In this document: positions 44,655 to 54,535 of the stretch, piece by piece
How the letters are laid out: each line of letters begins with the position of its first letter
Position numbering within the stretch: the first letter of the stretch is position 1
Assembly: GCA_965198875.1 (NCBI GenBank)
Contig: CBDAPU010000001.1
Coordinates: 2,294,001 to 2,358,000 of the forward strand
Reading direction: 5' to 3'
DNA: 64,000 nt
Source: CBDAPU01 sp965198875
GTDB taxonomy: Bacteria > Pseudomonadota > Gammaproteobacteria > Eutrophobiales > Eutrophobiaceae
Notes under the pieces: model-generated
What the model was told of the DNA's origin: nothing
Seen by the model: only the letters and a program-made list of their open reading frames with translations
Database searches by the model: none
Made by a program: the position numbers and the translations under genes

Positions 44655-45908
44655 TCATTTTTCACTTTTTTCGCTATAAGAAATAGTTCTGCGATCAAAT
44701 AGGGCGACTTCCTTGTCTTTAAATAAACCCTTAGCACGCTTGAAATATGCATCACACTTCTCTTTACAGCTAGAAAGATAAATTTTACTTACAGAGCTTT
44801 TATTGATTTGGTCAAAAATATGCTTGTCATTTTCCGACAAAGAACAGCCTAAGATAACTAAAACTCCATCAATTTTAGATAAATATTCAAAGCATTTTTT
44901 CAAATACGGACTCTCTTCTATTTGTTTTTTCTTTTCTTGAGATTCGCTTTTTAGTACGCAAACAATGTTTTCATCTTCACTGTGTATTGCTTCCTCCAAA
45001 TTCTGAACAAATGATTTATTCTGTTTAGCAGTTATTTTTTTAATAGTTATTTGATTTTCAATAATTTGAAAAGCTCCATGCAAAAAATAAAGATTTTGCT
45101 TTTGATTATCTTTATTAAATAGATCCCCTTGAAAGCCATCATTAACTTCTAATTCTGGCTGGCTATTTTCTTCTTTCCATATTTGATCGCAAACTCTCTT
45201 TATGTCTTTAGCCTTCCAGTCTTTTCCTTCTTTCTTGCTGTATTCTTTTGTTATTGCTTGAAAATTGGCCTTTGTGGTGTTTTTAAAGTCAATTTTAGAA
45301 TTGTTTTCACCAAAGTATACTTCTGCACTTCCATTTTCTCTGGCCTGTTGAATTTCCGAATAAATATTATTTTGAGTTTCATTTAAGTGATTTTTCTGAA
45401 ACAAAGATGTTTTTTTAATGGCTAAAGCAGTGCCACTACCGTCTTCGTCTTTTTTGAACTTCAATAGAAGGAGATATAAAAATGGGTCGTAATTGAGCGT
45501 AAAGTAGTTTGTAAAGTTTTTCAGTAATAAATGAATGCCCTGGTTATTATTTTGATAAACATTTTTAACACTTTCTTGTACGATTGAATTAGTCGCATTC
45601 ATAAAGTCAAATTTGACTTTGCTTTCAATATAGTTTGGTAAAAAATTTTTCTCATCAGATTTAATTTTTTCTTTTAGATGCCCAATCATTTTTTCTATAT
45701 CGAAATGCTCTTTCTCAATGTATTCCTGAATATTTTTATAACCAGAATATACTTCTTTCATTCGATTAAAAATATCTGAGTAGTCTGTCTCAATTCCCAA
45801 AGAATTATTAAACCCATTTCCAAGTAATAGATGCTTATCCGATTGACTTTTACTTAATTCCTGCAAAATCTCATTATAAGTTAAAAGTTTGATTTTTTCG
45901 TTATCCAT
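44655..45908 (-). CDS. SIR2-like / DUF4917 family protein
   Basis: A 417-residue protein, visibly AT-rich and lysine/asparagine-rich compared with its neighbours, so probably acquired. It carries SIR2-like nucleotide-binding features: KHLLLGNGFNNSLG near residue 25, FTLNYDPFLYLLLL near 135, NLYFLHGAFQI near 275 and VLVILGCSLSENDKHIFDQI near 355. This set matches DUF4917. SIR2-like proteins in defence islands often cleave NAD+ during phage infection; that activity here is inference. No membrane segment is predicted. It is upstream of DUF3800 in the same direction with a 145-base gap. Confidence 0.75.
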   Translation of the reverse strand: MDNEKIKLLTYNEILQELSKSQSDKHLLLGNGFNNSLGIETDYSDIFNRMKEVYSGYKNIQEYIEKEHFDIEKMIGHLKEKIKSDEKNFLPNYIESKVKFDFMNATNSIVQESVKNVYQNNNQGIHLLLKNFTNYFTLNYDPFLYLLLLKFKKDEDGSGTALAIKKTSLFQKNHLNETQNNIYSEIQQARENGSAEVYFGENNSKIDFKNTTKANFQAITKEYSKKEGKDWKAKDIKRVCDQIWKEENSQPELEVNDGFQGDLFNKDNQKQNLYFLHGAFQIIENQITIKKITAKQNKSFVQNLEEAIHSEDENIVCVLKSESQEKKKQIEESPYLKKCFEYLSKIDGVLVILGCSLSENDKHIFDQINKSSVSKIYLSSCKEKCDAYFKRAKGLFKDKEVALFDRRTISYSEKSEK

Positions 45909-46139
45909 GGCTAACCTCCCATTTCCCGATTAATAATTTCTGTGAGTACTGATCTCTATTTCAAATCAGGCGACACCGAATTGAAAACCGCTCATGGCTG
46001 GAAACACTCCTTTGCCCAGCGTGAATGTGAAAGATAAGCAAAGGCCGTATTGAATAGTTCATCGCCTATCACAACAAAAACCCATGTCTTTATATTTAGA
46101 CAGCGGTTGATTTCATTATTCGATAAACGTTGCGACTTC

Positions 46140-49100
46140 TCATCTTGGGCTAGTCTCACCAGGCTCATAGCCCAGCACCGGCCCCAGCCATTTCTCCACC
46201 TGCCGTCTTTCCATTCCCTTTCGCCGTGCATAATCAGATACCTGATCACGGTTGATTTTACCCAGGCCAAAATAGCGGGCCTCAGGATGGGAGAAATAAA
46301 GACCACTTACCGCCGCAGTCGGCAACATGGCGTAACTATCCGTCAGACTGATCCCCGTATTTTTTTCAACATCCAGCAATGCCCATATCAGTGATTTCTC
46401 GGTGTGATCCGGGCAGGCGGGGTAGCCGGGAGCCGGTCGTATCCCCTGATACTTCTCTGATATCAGGGCATCGTTGTCTAAACATTCCTCCCTCTGGTAT
46501 CCCCAGATCTCTGTTCTTACCCGTTCATGCATGCGCTCCGCCAATGCCTCGGCCAGTCGATCGGCTATTGCTTTTAACATGATCGCACTGTAATCATCAT
46601 TGGCCTGTTCAAATTGATTTATTTTATCTTCCATGCCAAACCCGGCGGCCACGGCAAACACACCCAGGTGATCGGCTATTTTAGTCTCTTTGGGGGCGAT
46701 AAAATCTGCAAGGGCGAGGTGGGGTTGTGCGGATGGTTTTTGTGTTTGTTGCCTTAGTGTATGAAACTTGGCGAGCAACGCATTGCGCCTGTTATCAGCG
46801 TAGACCTCAATATCGTCGTGATCAACAGAATTGGCGGGGAAGAGACCGACGATGACCCTGGCGCTCAGCCATCTCTCATGAATAATGTTATCCAACATCT
46901 CCCTGGCGTCCTCATAGAGCCTCCTCGCCTCCTCTCCCACTACCGCATCGCTCAGGATCCGCGGGAATTTCCCGGCCAGCTCCCAGGCAATGAAAAAAGG
47001 CGTCCAGTCTATGTATGCTTTTAATTCACTGATGGGATAATCATTGAAGATTTGGATCCCCATCTGCCTCGGGGCAGGAGGGGTATAACCGCTCCAGTCA
47101 ATGTTCATGCGACTCGCCCGTGCATCGTCTAATGATAACCAGTTAATCTTTGCGTGTTTGTCTTTGTGTCTCTCCCGGGCTTTGGCATAGTCCGCTTTAA
47201 TTTTTTTTGTGAACGCCGCTTTCAATGTCTTGCTGATCAGGCTCTGGGCGACGCCCACCGCCCGGGATGCGTCTTTCACATGCACAACAGGTTGCTCGTA
47301 TTGTGGTTCAATTTTAACGGCGGTATGCACACGCGAGGTGGTCGCCCCACCAATCAGCAGGGGCAGGCGCAAACCCTGGCGTTGCATCTCCTGGGCGACA
47401 TGCACCATCTCATCCAGTGAAGGTGTGATAAGCCCACTGAGGCCAATGAGGTCGGCCTGTTGCTCTCTGGCGGCATTCAGTATCATCTCGGCGGGCGCCA
47501 TCACTCCCAGGTCGATAACCTCAAAATTATTACACTGCAATACCACGGCGACGATATTTTTACCAATATCATGCACGTCACCTTTCACCGTGGCCATGAC
47601 GATCTTCCCCTTTGCCTCCATGTTGCCGCTCATCCCTTTTTCCGCTTCAATAAACGGCAACAGGCAGGCGACGGCCTTTTTCATCACACGGGCGCTTTTC
47701 ACCACTTGCGGGAGAAACATCTTTCCAGCAGCAAACAGATCGCCAACCACATTCATGCCGTCCATCAGCGGCCCTTCTATAACCTCGATAGGTCTGGCGT
47801 ATTGCTGTCGGGCCTCCTCGGTATCCGCCTCTATATCACTGTCCAGCCCCTTCACCAGCGCATGGGATAGCCGCTCCTGCACCGTCCCGGCGCGCCACTT
47901 TTTCTGCGTTATCTTCTCCCTGCTGCCGGGGGTTATTTTTATCGACTCCGCAAACTCAACCAATCGCTCGGTCGCATCTTCTCTTCTGTTGAGCAGCACA
48001 TCTTCTACACGCTCGAGCAACGCCACCGGTATTTCATCATAAATACCCAGTTGCCCGGCATTGACGATGGCCATGTCCATGCCCGATTTTATTGCATGAT
48101 ACAGAAAGGCCGAATGCATGGCTTCACGCACCGGATCATTGCCACGAAAGGAAAATGACACATTGCTCAAACCACCGCTCACCAGGGCGTGGGGGAGATG
48201 TTCCTTGATCAGTTTTGTGGCCTCAAAAAAGGAGAGGGCATAGTTGTTGTGCTCATCCATCCCGGTGGCGACAGTGAGTATATTCGGATCAAAGATGATG
48301 TCCTCCGGTGGGAAGTCAAGCTCATTGACGAGGATCCCGTAGGCGCGTCTCGCCACCTCAAAGCGATGTGCTGTGGTGTCCGCCTGGCCGTTTTCATCAA
48401 AGCACATCACCACCACCGCTGCACCGTATCGTCTTATCAGCCTTGCTTGTTGCTTAAACTTCTCTTCACCCTCCTTGAGGCTGATTGAATTGACGATACT
48501 TCTACCCTGGGTGCAACGTAGTCCCGCCTCAATCACCGACCACCTTGATGAGTCGATCATCACGGGCACCCGACTGATATCCGGCTCGCTTGCTATCAGT
48601 AGAAGAAAGTCCTGCATGAGTTGTTCGCAGTCCAGCATCCCCTCATCCATACACACATCGATGATCTGGGCGCCGTTTTCAACCTGTTGCCTCGCCACTT
48701 CCAGGGCCGCCTCCAGTTTGTCTTCCCGGATCAGTTTAAGAAATGTCGGCGAGCCGGCCACGTTGGTTCTCTCACCCACGTTGATGAAGTTGGCGGCGGG
48801 GGTTATCGTCAGTGATTCCAGGCCACTCAGGCGACAACAGGGCGAGTGCTCGGGGATTGCTCTGGGTGTTTTGTCGCCTACCTTCTCGTGAATCTTGCGG
48901 ATATGCGCCGGGGTTGTACCACAACAGCCGCCAACGATATTGATAAAGCCGCTATCGGCAAACTCTCCCAGGATAGCGGCCATGTGCTCAGGCGTCTCAT
49001 CGTACCCGCCAAACTCATTCGGCAAACCGGCGTTAGGGTGGATGCTGGTGTGTGTATCGGCAATGCTGGCCAGCTCCTGAATGTGCTCACGCAGCTCTTC

Positions 49101-49850
49101 AGCACCCAGGGCGCAATTCAGCCCGATTGCCAGAGGCTCTGCATGGCGCACGGAGGCCCAGAATGCGGCATTCGTCTGCCCGGTGAGGGTGCGCCCGGAT
49201 GCATCGGTTATCGTCCCGGAAATGATAACGGGCAGTTTGATCCGGTTTTTTTCAAAATACTCATCGATCGCATACAGGGCTGCCTTGGCGTTTAAGGTAT
49301 CGAAGATGGTCTCAACCAGTAATATATCACTGCCGCCCTCGATCAAACCGCCGATGGCCTCGGTGTAGGCGTCGGCGAGCGTTGCAAAGGTGATATTGCG
49401 AAGGCCGGGCCTGTTCACATCCGCTGGTATGGATGCGGTGCGATTGGTAGGCCCAAGCACACCGGCCACGAACCGGGGTTTATCCTCGCTTGCCTTCGCA
49501 TCGGCGACTTCCCTGGCGAGCCTTGCACCGGCATAGTTCAACTCATAAGCGAGCGCCTGCATCTGGTAGTCCGCCATCGCAATAGCCGTGGCGTTAAACG
49601 TATTCGTCTCTATGATATCGGTGCCGGCGTCCAGGAAAGCGGCGTGTATCTCACGAATGATATCAGGGCGCGTCAGGGTGAGCAGATCGTGATTTCCCTT
49701 TACCTCACAGCCATGGTGGGCAAACCGCTCCCCACGAAAGTCCCTCTCCTGTAACCGGTAGGACTGGATCATGGTGCCCATGGCGCCATCTAAAAGGAGA
49801 ATACGCTCCGCCAGCAGGGTGCGTAGTTGTCGCTCGGTGGTGTTTGCCAT
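46140..49850 (-). CDS. metH: Cobalamin-dependent methionine synthase
   Basis: Transfers the methyl group of 5-methyl-tetrahydrofolate to homocysteine through B12. The protein (1236 residues from the ATG at 49850; two further in-frame ATGs lie just upstream at 49868 and 49880) has all four modules: homocysteine-binding domain with the zinc motif GGCCGTTPAHI (about 310), pterin-binding domain, B12-binding domain with GDVHDIGKNIVAVVLQCNN, and the C-terminal AdoMet activation domain with PGYPACPDHTEKSLIWALL and YFSHPEARYFGLGKI. It is preceded on the same strand by an SAH riboswitch, so expression should rise with S-adenosylhomocysteine. Confidence 0.97.
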   Translation of the reverse strand: MANTTERQLRTLLAERILLLDGAMGTMIQSYRLQERDFRGERFAHHGCEVKGNHDLLTLTRPDIIREIHAAFLDAGTDIIETNTFNATAIAMADYQMQALAYELNYAGARLAREVADAKASEDKPRFVAGVLGPTNRTASIPADVNRPGLRNITFATLADAYTEAIGGLIEGGSDILLVETIFDTLNAKAALYAIDEYFEKNRIKLPVIISGTITDASGRTLTGQTNAAFWASVRHAEPLAIGLNCALGAEELREHIQELASIADTHTSIHPNAGLPNEFGGYDETPEHMAAILGEFADSGFINIVGGCCGTTPAHIRKIHEKVGDKTPRAIPEHSPCCRLSGLESLTITPAANFINVGERTNVAGSPTFLKLIREDKLEAALEVARQQVENGAQIIDVCMDEGMLDCEQLMQDFLLLIASEPDISRVPVMIDSSRWSVIEAGLRCTQGRSIVNSISLKEGEEKFKQQARLIRRYGAAVVVMCFDENGQADTTAHRFEVARRAYGILVNELDFPPEDIIFDPNILTVATGMDEHNNYALSFFEATKLIKEHLPHALVSGGLSNVSFSFRGNDPVREAMHSAFLYHAIKSGMDMAIVNAGQLGIYDEIPVALLERVEDVLLNRREDATERLVEFAESIKITPGSREKITQKKWRAGTVQERLSHALVKGLDSDIEADTEEARQQYARPIEVIEGPLMDGMNVVGDLFAAGKMFLPQVVKSARVMKKAVACLLPFIEAEKGMSGNMEAKGKIVMATVKGDVHDIGKNIVAVVLQCNNFEVIDLGVMAPAEMILNAAREQQADLIGLSGLITPSLDEMVHVAQEMQRQGLRLPLLIGGATTSRVHTAVKIEPQYEQPVVHVKDASRAVGVAQSLISKTLKAAFTKKIKADYAKARERHKDKHAKINWLSLDDARASRMNIDWSGYTPPAPRQMGIQIFNDYPISELKAYIDWTPFFIAWELAGKFPRILSDAVVGEEARRLYEDAREMLDNIIHERWLSARVIVGLFPANSVDHDDIEVYADNRRNALLAKFHTLRQQTQKPSAQPHLALADFIAPKETKIADHLGVFAVAAGFGMEDKINQFEQANDDYSAIMLKAIADRLAEALAERMHERVRTEIWGYQREECLDNDALISEKYQGIRPAPGYPACPDHTEKSLIWALLDVEKNTGISLTDSYAMLPTAAVSGLYFSHPEARYFGLGKINRDQVSDYARRKGMERRQVEKWLGPVLGYEPGETSPR

Positions 49851-49933
49851 AGCCTGGATGTTGTTCATATAGGTGAACAAGAACTATGCAAGCGAGGGTG
49901 CCGGTCGCTTCGCTTATCTTGTTTTAACAATTT

Positions 49934-50001
49934 AAGCGAGCGCCGTTATCTATGATATTTATCTGAGCCTGGCGGATGGAACCCGTCGCAACGCTCCTCA
50001 G
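49934..50001 (-). promoter_or_regulatory. S-adenosylhomocysteine (SAH) riboswitch in the metH leader
   Basis: Read on the minus strand, the element starts CTGAGGAGCGTTGCGACGGG, continues with CCGCCAGGCTCAG and ends AACGGCGCTCGCTT. These match the conserved core of the SAH riboswitch: CTGAG pairs with CTCAG, and GAGCG of the first strand can pair with CGCTC at the 3' side as a pseudoknot. It ends 84 bases before the metH start. A further inverted repeat (AAGCGA/TCGCTT) lies between it and metH and may be part of the expression platform. It would switch metH on when SAH accumulates. Confidence 0.9.
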
Positions 50002-50139
50002 ACAAACGAGAATAATGATACGAAGACTAGCATAGATCTCAGGATTTACAACTGGCAAGGCGCCTCTTATGCTATTATTCTGTATCACTTTTAAGGAACA
50101 CCCATCTATTATCCAGGTTAAGCGTTGGGGAGACAGACT

Positions 50140-51474
50140 ATGGTAGCGGCTACACAATCAGAGGTATCAGCGAAGGGTGATGGCGATCATGTCGCTGGTG
50201 TCGCCAATAGCGCCCAAGAGATAAAAAAAGCACCGCAGATCACCCATCAGGTGGTGATTGTGGGGGCGGGCGCAGCGGGGATCACCACTGCTGCGAGTTT
50301 GCGGCGAAAGGCCAGGGGTAAAGTAGATATTGCGATTATCGATCCGGCGGAGTTTCATTACTACCAGCCGGCGTTTACCCTGGTGGGCGCCGGCAGTTAT
50401 GCCTTATCGAAAACGCAACGCCCGATCATTGATCTGATCCCGAAACAGGTAAACTGGTATAAAGAGGCGGTGATCAAATACGATCCCGCCAACAACAGGG
50501 TGATCCTGGGCTCAGGGAAGAGGGTGAAATACGACTACCTGATAGTGTGTGCCGGCCTGTCCTTGAACTGGGCTGACGTCGATGGGGCCCTGGCTGCGTT
50601 GGGTAAAAACCATGTGTGCAGTAATTATTCCCCGGATTATGCACAATACACCTGGAGTGCTTTACAGGCCATGCACGCCGGTGCAAAACTGCTGTTCACG
50701 CAACCCCCCCTGCCGTTCAAGTGCCCGGGGGCGCCACAGAAAATTGCTTATCTGGCGGCCGATTATCTTAAAAAGAAGGGCATATTAGATGCCTGCGAGA
50801 TCCATTTTTTAACCCATGCGCCGGGGATGTTTGGCGTGCCGTTTTTTGCGAAAGAGTTAAAAAAGGTGGCTGATAAGTACGGGATAAACGTGCATTTTCA
50901 GCATAACTTAACGTCCATCGATCACGAAGGCAAAAAAGCGGCCTTTGAGATCGTTGATGGTGATAGAAAAGGTGAGAAAATCACCATGGAGTTTGATCTG
51001 TTGCATGTTACCCCGCCACAGTCAACCTCTTCCGAGCTTAAATCAAGCGAGTTGGTGAACGCAGCGGGCTATGTTGATGTGCACCAACACACACTGCAAC
51101 ACACAAAATACAACAACATCTTCAGTCTCGGCGACGCCTGCTCGACGCCTAATTCCAAGACGGCGGCAGCGGTCAGGAAGCAGGCGCCGGTTGTGGTGAG
51201 AAATGTGCTCACCCTGATGCAGGGCGGCGAGCTGGATGAGGGTTATGATGGTTATGGTTCCTGTCCGCTAACCACCGCCTACGGCAAGGTGATCATGGCT
51301 GAGTTTATTTATGGCGGCAAGGTGACGCCGACGTTTCCCCTGGACCCGCGCAAGGAGCGATGGGCGAATTGGTGGATGAAGGCCTCCGCACTGCCGGTTT
51401 TTTACTGGCGCTATATGTTAAAGGGGCGGGAATGGTTCTTCAGGCACAATACGGATTATGTGGAGCCTGTTTAA
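50140..51474 (+). CDS. sqr: Sulfide:quinone oxidoreductase (FAD-dependent)
   Basis: Oxidises sulfide to polysulfide or persulfide at the membrane, reducing quinone. The start at 50140 follows GGGGAGA; the protein is 444 residues. FAD binding is shown by VVIVGAGAAGITTAASLRRK (about residue 40) and the C-terminal FSLGDACSTPNSKTAAAVRK. The segment PPLPFKCPGAPQKIAYLAAD holds an active-site cysteine, and the C-terminus, with aromatic FYWRYMLKGREWFF, fits membrane association. The downstream persulfide-dioxygenase-like gene and anion transporter support a sulfide-oxidation role over NADH dehydrogenase. A broader sulfide:quinone-type flavoprotein cannot be excluded. Confidence 0.87.
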   Translation: MVAATQSEVSAKGDGDHVAGVANSAQEIKKAPQITHQVVIVGAGAAGITTAASLRRKARGKVDIAIIDPAEFHYYQPAFTLVGAGSYALSKTQRPIIDLIPKQVNWYKEAVIKYDPANNRVILGSGKRVKYDYLIVCAGLSLNWADVDGALAALGKNHVCSNYSPDYAQYTWSALQAMHAGAKLLFTQPPLPFKCPGAPQKIAYLAADYLKKKGILDACEIHFLTHAPGMFGVPFFAKELKKVADKYGINVHFQHNLTSIDHEGKKAAFEIVDGDRKGEKITMEFDLLHVTPPQSTSSELKSSELVNAAGYVDVHQHTLQHTKYNNIFSLGDACSTPNSKTAAAVRKQAPVVVRNVLTLMQGGELDEGYDGYGSCPLTTAYGKVIMAEFIYGGKVTPTFPLDPRKERWANWWMKASALPVFYWRYMLKGREWFFRHNTDYVEPV

Positions 51475-51522
51475 CACCTCATTGAGTGATGTTTGCAGAG
51501 CCCGGGCGGACGTCTTAGCATC

Positions 51523-52383
51523 TCACAACAGATCCAGCGGCACTTTGATATAGCGAACACCGTTCCTCTCCACTGGCGGCAGCCTGCCGCCGCGCATATT
51601 GATCTGCACAGAGGGGATCATCAAAGTCGGCAGCTCCAGGGTCAGATCCCGCTCTTTCCTTAACCTGACGAACTCCTCCTCAGACAAGCTATCATTGATA
51701 TGTATATTGCCCTGTCTTTGCTCCAGCACCGTGGTCCTGAAATGCGCCTTACGCCCGTCAGGGGGGTAGTCATGGCAGAGCATGATTTTTGTTTGCTCCG
51801 GCAGGGCCAGGAGCTTTTTGATGGAGCGATATAACGCATGGGCGTCACCGCCGGGGAAGTCGGCCCGGGCGGCGCCCACATCCGGCATGAAGATGGTATC
51901 GCCGACAAAGACCATATCGTCGATTAAGTAGGAGATGCATGCCGGCGTATGCCCCGGCGTGTGCATGACCCTCGCTGTAATATCGCCGATAGGGAACACC
52001 TCTTCATCTTTGAAGAGGTGGTCAAACTGGCGACCATCGGCCTTGAAACCATCCTCGGCATTAAAAATTTTTTTAAATATCGTTTGTACATCCGTGATTT
52101 TCTCGCCGATCCCAATTTTGCCGCCGAGTTTTTCCTTGATGTACGGCGCCGCTGATAGATGATCAGCGTGTATGTGCGTCTCCAGAATCCAGTCAAGGTG
52201 ATAGCCGTGACTGACGACACAATCGATGATCTGATCGGCGCAGGCGGTATCGGTTCTTCCCGATATATAATCAAAACGCTTTACCGCATCGATGATGGCG
52301 CAGGCGCCGGTGTTTTCATCGGCAACGATATAACTGAAGGTATCAGAGTCCTCATCGAAGAAGGGATGTGGTTTTGCGCTCAC
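51523..52383 (-). CDS. MBL-fold persulfide dioxygenase-like hydrolase (ETHE1/Blh family)
   Basis: A 286-residue metallo-beta-lactamase-fold protein. The THIHADHLSAAPYIKEKLGG motif (about residues 67-86), HTPGHTPACISYLIDD and FVGDTIF supply the metal ligands; the spacing and the later LCHDYPPDGR are typical of persulfide dioxygenase/Blh proteins, which convert glutathione persulfide to sulfite. It converges with the SQR gene, its functional partner in sulfide oxidation. The known family often pairs with a rhodanese; none is seen here. A glyoxalase II-like role is less likely. Confidence 0.83.
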   Translation of the reverse strand: MSAKPHPFFDEDSDTFSYIVADENTGACAIIDAVKRFDYISGRTDTACADQIIDCVVSHGYHLDWILETHIHADHLSAAPYIKEKLGGKIGIGEKITDVQTIFKKIFNAEDGFKADGRQFDHLFKDEEVFPIGDITARVMHTPGHTPACISYLIDDMVFVGDTIFMPDVGAARADFPGGDAHALYRSIKKLLALPEQTKIMLCHDYPPDGRKAHFRTTVLEQRQGNIHINDSLSEEEFVRLRKERDLTLELPTLMIPSVQINMRGGRLPPVERNGVRYIKVPLDLL

Positions 52384-52513
52384 TTTAGATAAGGTTGAGA
52401 TGTTAAATCGCTATTGATCGCATCCATTATACTGTCATTTGCGATAATTAACTATTGACATCACGGCGAGAGAACCGCAGCTTGCACCTTCCAGCATGTG
52501 ACTGAACATACCT

Positions 52514-54193
52514 GTGTACTATAATAAATCACTGTTTCAGGACGACCTTATCGCCGGCATTGTCGTCGCCATCATGCTGGTGCCCCAGGCGATGGCCTAT
52601 GCCCTGCTGGCGGGCATGCCGGCGCAAACGGGCCTGTATGCCTGTATCTTGCCCATTTTCATTTATGCCGCTCTTGGGACGTCGAATTATCTTGCGATTG
52701 GCCCGGTGGCGATTATCGCCATGATGGTCGCCGGAGCGGCAGGGCTACATGCACAACCGGGTGAGCCTGACTATATATCCATCGCCATCCTGCTCGCCGC
52801 CCTGTCGGGCTTTATTATGATCCTGTTCGGCTTTCTGGGCTTTGGTCGTCTGGTCAACTTCCTGAGTTACCCGGTCATAAATGGCTTTATCAATGCCGCC
52901 GCCCTGGTCATTGCAGCCAGCCAGCTAAAGCATTTATTGGGCATAGAGATCCCGCCTGGGCACTCGTTCCTCTCCATTGTCGGCAACATCACTCAAGGCT
53001 CCCATGACGCCAATCCGGCCACCATCATCATCAGCGCCGGCGCATTGTGTTTGTTGTATCTCAGCAGAAGGCCGCTGGCGCAGTTATTCGCCAGGTTCTC
53101 TATCGATGAGAAGATCGCGGCGATGATCGCCAGAACAGGCGCATTAGGCGTTGTTCTTCTAGCCACTGTTTTAGTATGGCGTTTTGATCTGCATACCACC
53201 TATCAGGTGGCGATAGTGGGGAGGGTCCCGGCGGGGTTGCCCTCACTCACCTGGCCTGCACTTGATCATGAGATGATGCTCTCACTGCTGCCCGGGGCTG
53301 CGCTGATAGCCGTGGTCTCTTTTATTGAGAGCATATCCATCGCCCGATCACTGGCTGGCAAAAGACGAGAGCGGATCAAACCCAATCGGGAGTTAGTGGC
53401 CATCGGCAGCGCCAATGTGGCGGCGTCGCTCAGCGGCGCCTTTCCCGTAGCTGGCGGGGTCAGCCGCTCAGGGGTCAACTACTCATCCGGCGCTAAAACT
53501 AGACTGTCTTCGGTTATCACTGCGCTGATCATCATTTTCACGATCCTGTTTTTTGCGCCGCTGTTTTATTATCTTCCCGTTAGTGTGCTCGCTGCCATTG
53601 TCTGTGTGGCGGTGTTCAGGTTGATCGACGTCAAACACATAAAAGAAGCATGGCGGTTTAACCGGGCGGACGCCCTGTCTTCACTGGCCACGTTCTTCGC
53701 CGTTTTACTGTTTGGTATTGAGCAGGGACTCTTAATCGGGGCGGGGATCTCGATCATCCTGTATATATTGCGTACGACACGCCCCCATATCGCCATCGTC
53801 GGCAGGCTGGGCAATACCGAGCACTACCGCAATGTTAAAAATTATAGGGTCACAACATGCCGACATGTGGTGGGCGTACGCATAGATGAGAGCCTGTATT
53901 TCGCTAATGTGCATGAGCTGGAGGACAGGTTGTTGCAGATCATCGCCGAGCAACCCGAGGTGGAACATGTGGTGCTTATCTGTAGCGCCATAAACTTTAT
54001 TGACTTGAGCGCACTGAGGAGCCTTGAGGCCACCCTGGCCAGATTTCACGATGCAGGGGTTGTCCTGCACTTATCTGAGGTGAAGATCCCGGTGATGAAG
54101 ATGCTGGAGAGAAGCCGCTTTTTAACTTCCCTGAAGGAGGGGAAAGTCTATATCAGCACCCATGAGGCCATGACCGATCTCGGCTGTGTTTAA
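52514..54193 (+). CDS. SulP-family anion transporter with STAS domain
   Basis: A 559-residue inner-membrane protein with many hydrophobic helices in the first ~420 residues (signature FQDDLIAGIVVAIMLVPQAM near the start, then YACILPIFIYAALGTS) and a cytoplasmic C-terminal STAS domain (about 430-555) containing LICSAINFIDLSALRSLEAT. SulP proteins move sulfate, bicarbonate or other anions. Next to SQR and a persulfide dioxygenase a role in sulfate or sulfite handling is plausible, but bicarbonate transport is equally possible from sequence alone. Confidence 0.87.
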   Translation: MYYNKSLFQDDLIAGIVVAIMLVPQAMAYALLAGMPAQTGLYACILPIFIYAALGTSNYLAIGPVAIIAMMVAGAAGLHAQPGEPDYISIAILLAALSGFIMILFGFLGFGRLVNFLSYPVINGFINAAALVIAASQLKHLLGIEIPPGHSFLSIVGNITQGSHDANPATIIISAGALCLLYLSRRPLAQLFARFSIDEKIAAMIARTGALGVVLLATVLVWRFDLHTTYQVAIVGRVPAGLPSLTWPALDHEMMLSLLPGAALIAVVSFIESISIARSLAGKRRERIKPNRELVAIGSANVAASLSGAFPVAGGVSRSGVNYSSGAKTRLSSVITALIIIFTILFFAPLFYYLPVSVLAAIVCVAVFRLIDVKHIKEAWRFNRADALSSLATFFAVLLFGIEQGLLIGAGISIILYILRTTRPHIAIVGRLGNTEHYRNVKNYRVTTCRHVVGVRIDESLYFANVHELEDRLLQIIAEQPEVEHVVLICSAINFIDLSALRSLEATLARFHDAGVVLHLSEVKIPVMKMLERSRFLTSLKEGKVYISTHEAMTDLGCV

Positions 54194-54251
54194 GCGCCGT
54201 TATTTTTCATACTACGCTCCTCTTCGAAATCAGGTACACTTCCATAACCTG

Positions 54252-54454
54252 TGTCAGGTGCTCGAAGGCCATTCGGCCAAAGAGTGAAACGGGAAGCTGG
54301 TGCGTTCATGGTTGCTCCATAACAAAGCCAGCGCTGCCCCCGCAACGGTAAGTGGAAAAGGGGTGAATCATCACGCCACTGTCATAATGACGGGAAGGCG
54401 ATTCATCCAGCATCTCTTAAAGATATATCCACGAGCCCGGAGACCGGCCTGACA
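54252..54454 (+). promoter_or_regulatory. Cobalamin riboswitch upstream of btuB
   Basis: The conserved B12 box GCGCTGCCCCCGCAACGGTA (54331-54350) is preceded by GAAACGGGAAGCTGGTGCG and followed by the closing strand GAGCCCGGAGACCGGCCTGA. The outer stem TGTCAGG/CCTGACA (54252-54258 with 54448-54454) closes the element. It ends about 80 bases before the btuB start, so adenosylcobalamin should repress btuB and perhaps the genes after it. Confidence 0.95.
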
Positions 54455-54535
54455 TGCAATCCATAGCAGGATAGCCATTGGCTCCTGCGGGCATATTTAT
54501 TACACGGGTGTGTGTATAAATGTTAAGGAGGTTTT

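Noticed and set aside
45992..46140. Minus-strand frame after metH reading KTWVFVVIGDELFNTAFAYL
   Set aside because: Looks protein-like but has no own start codon downstream of the metH stop; possibly a degraded gene, not callable.
47209..48042. 277-codon plus-strand ORF opposite metH
   Set aside because: Antisense shadow of metH, serine/threonine-rich low-complexity translation without a ribosome site.
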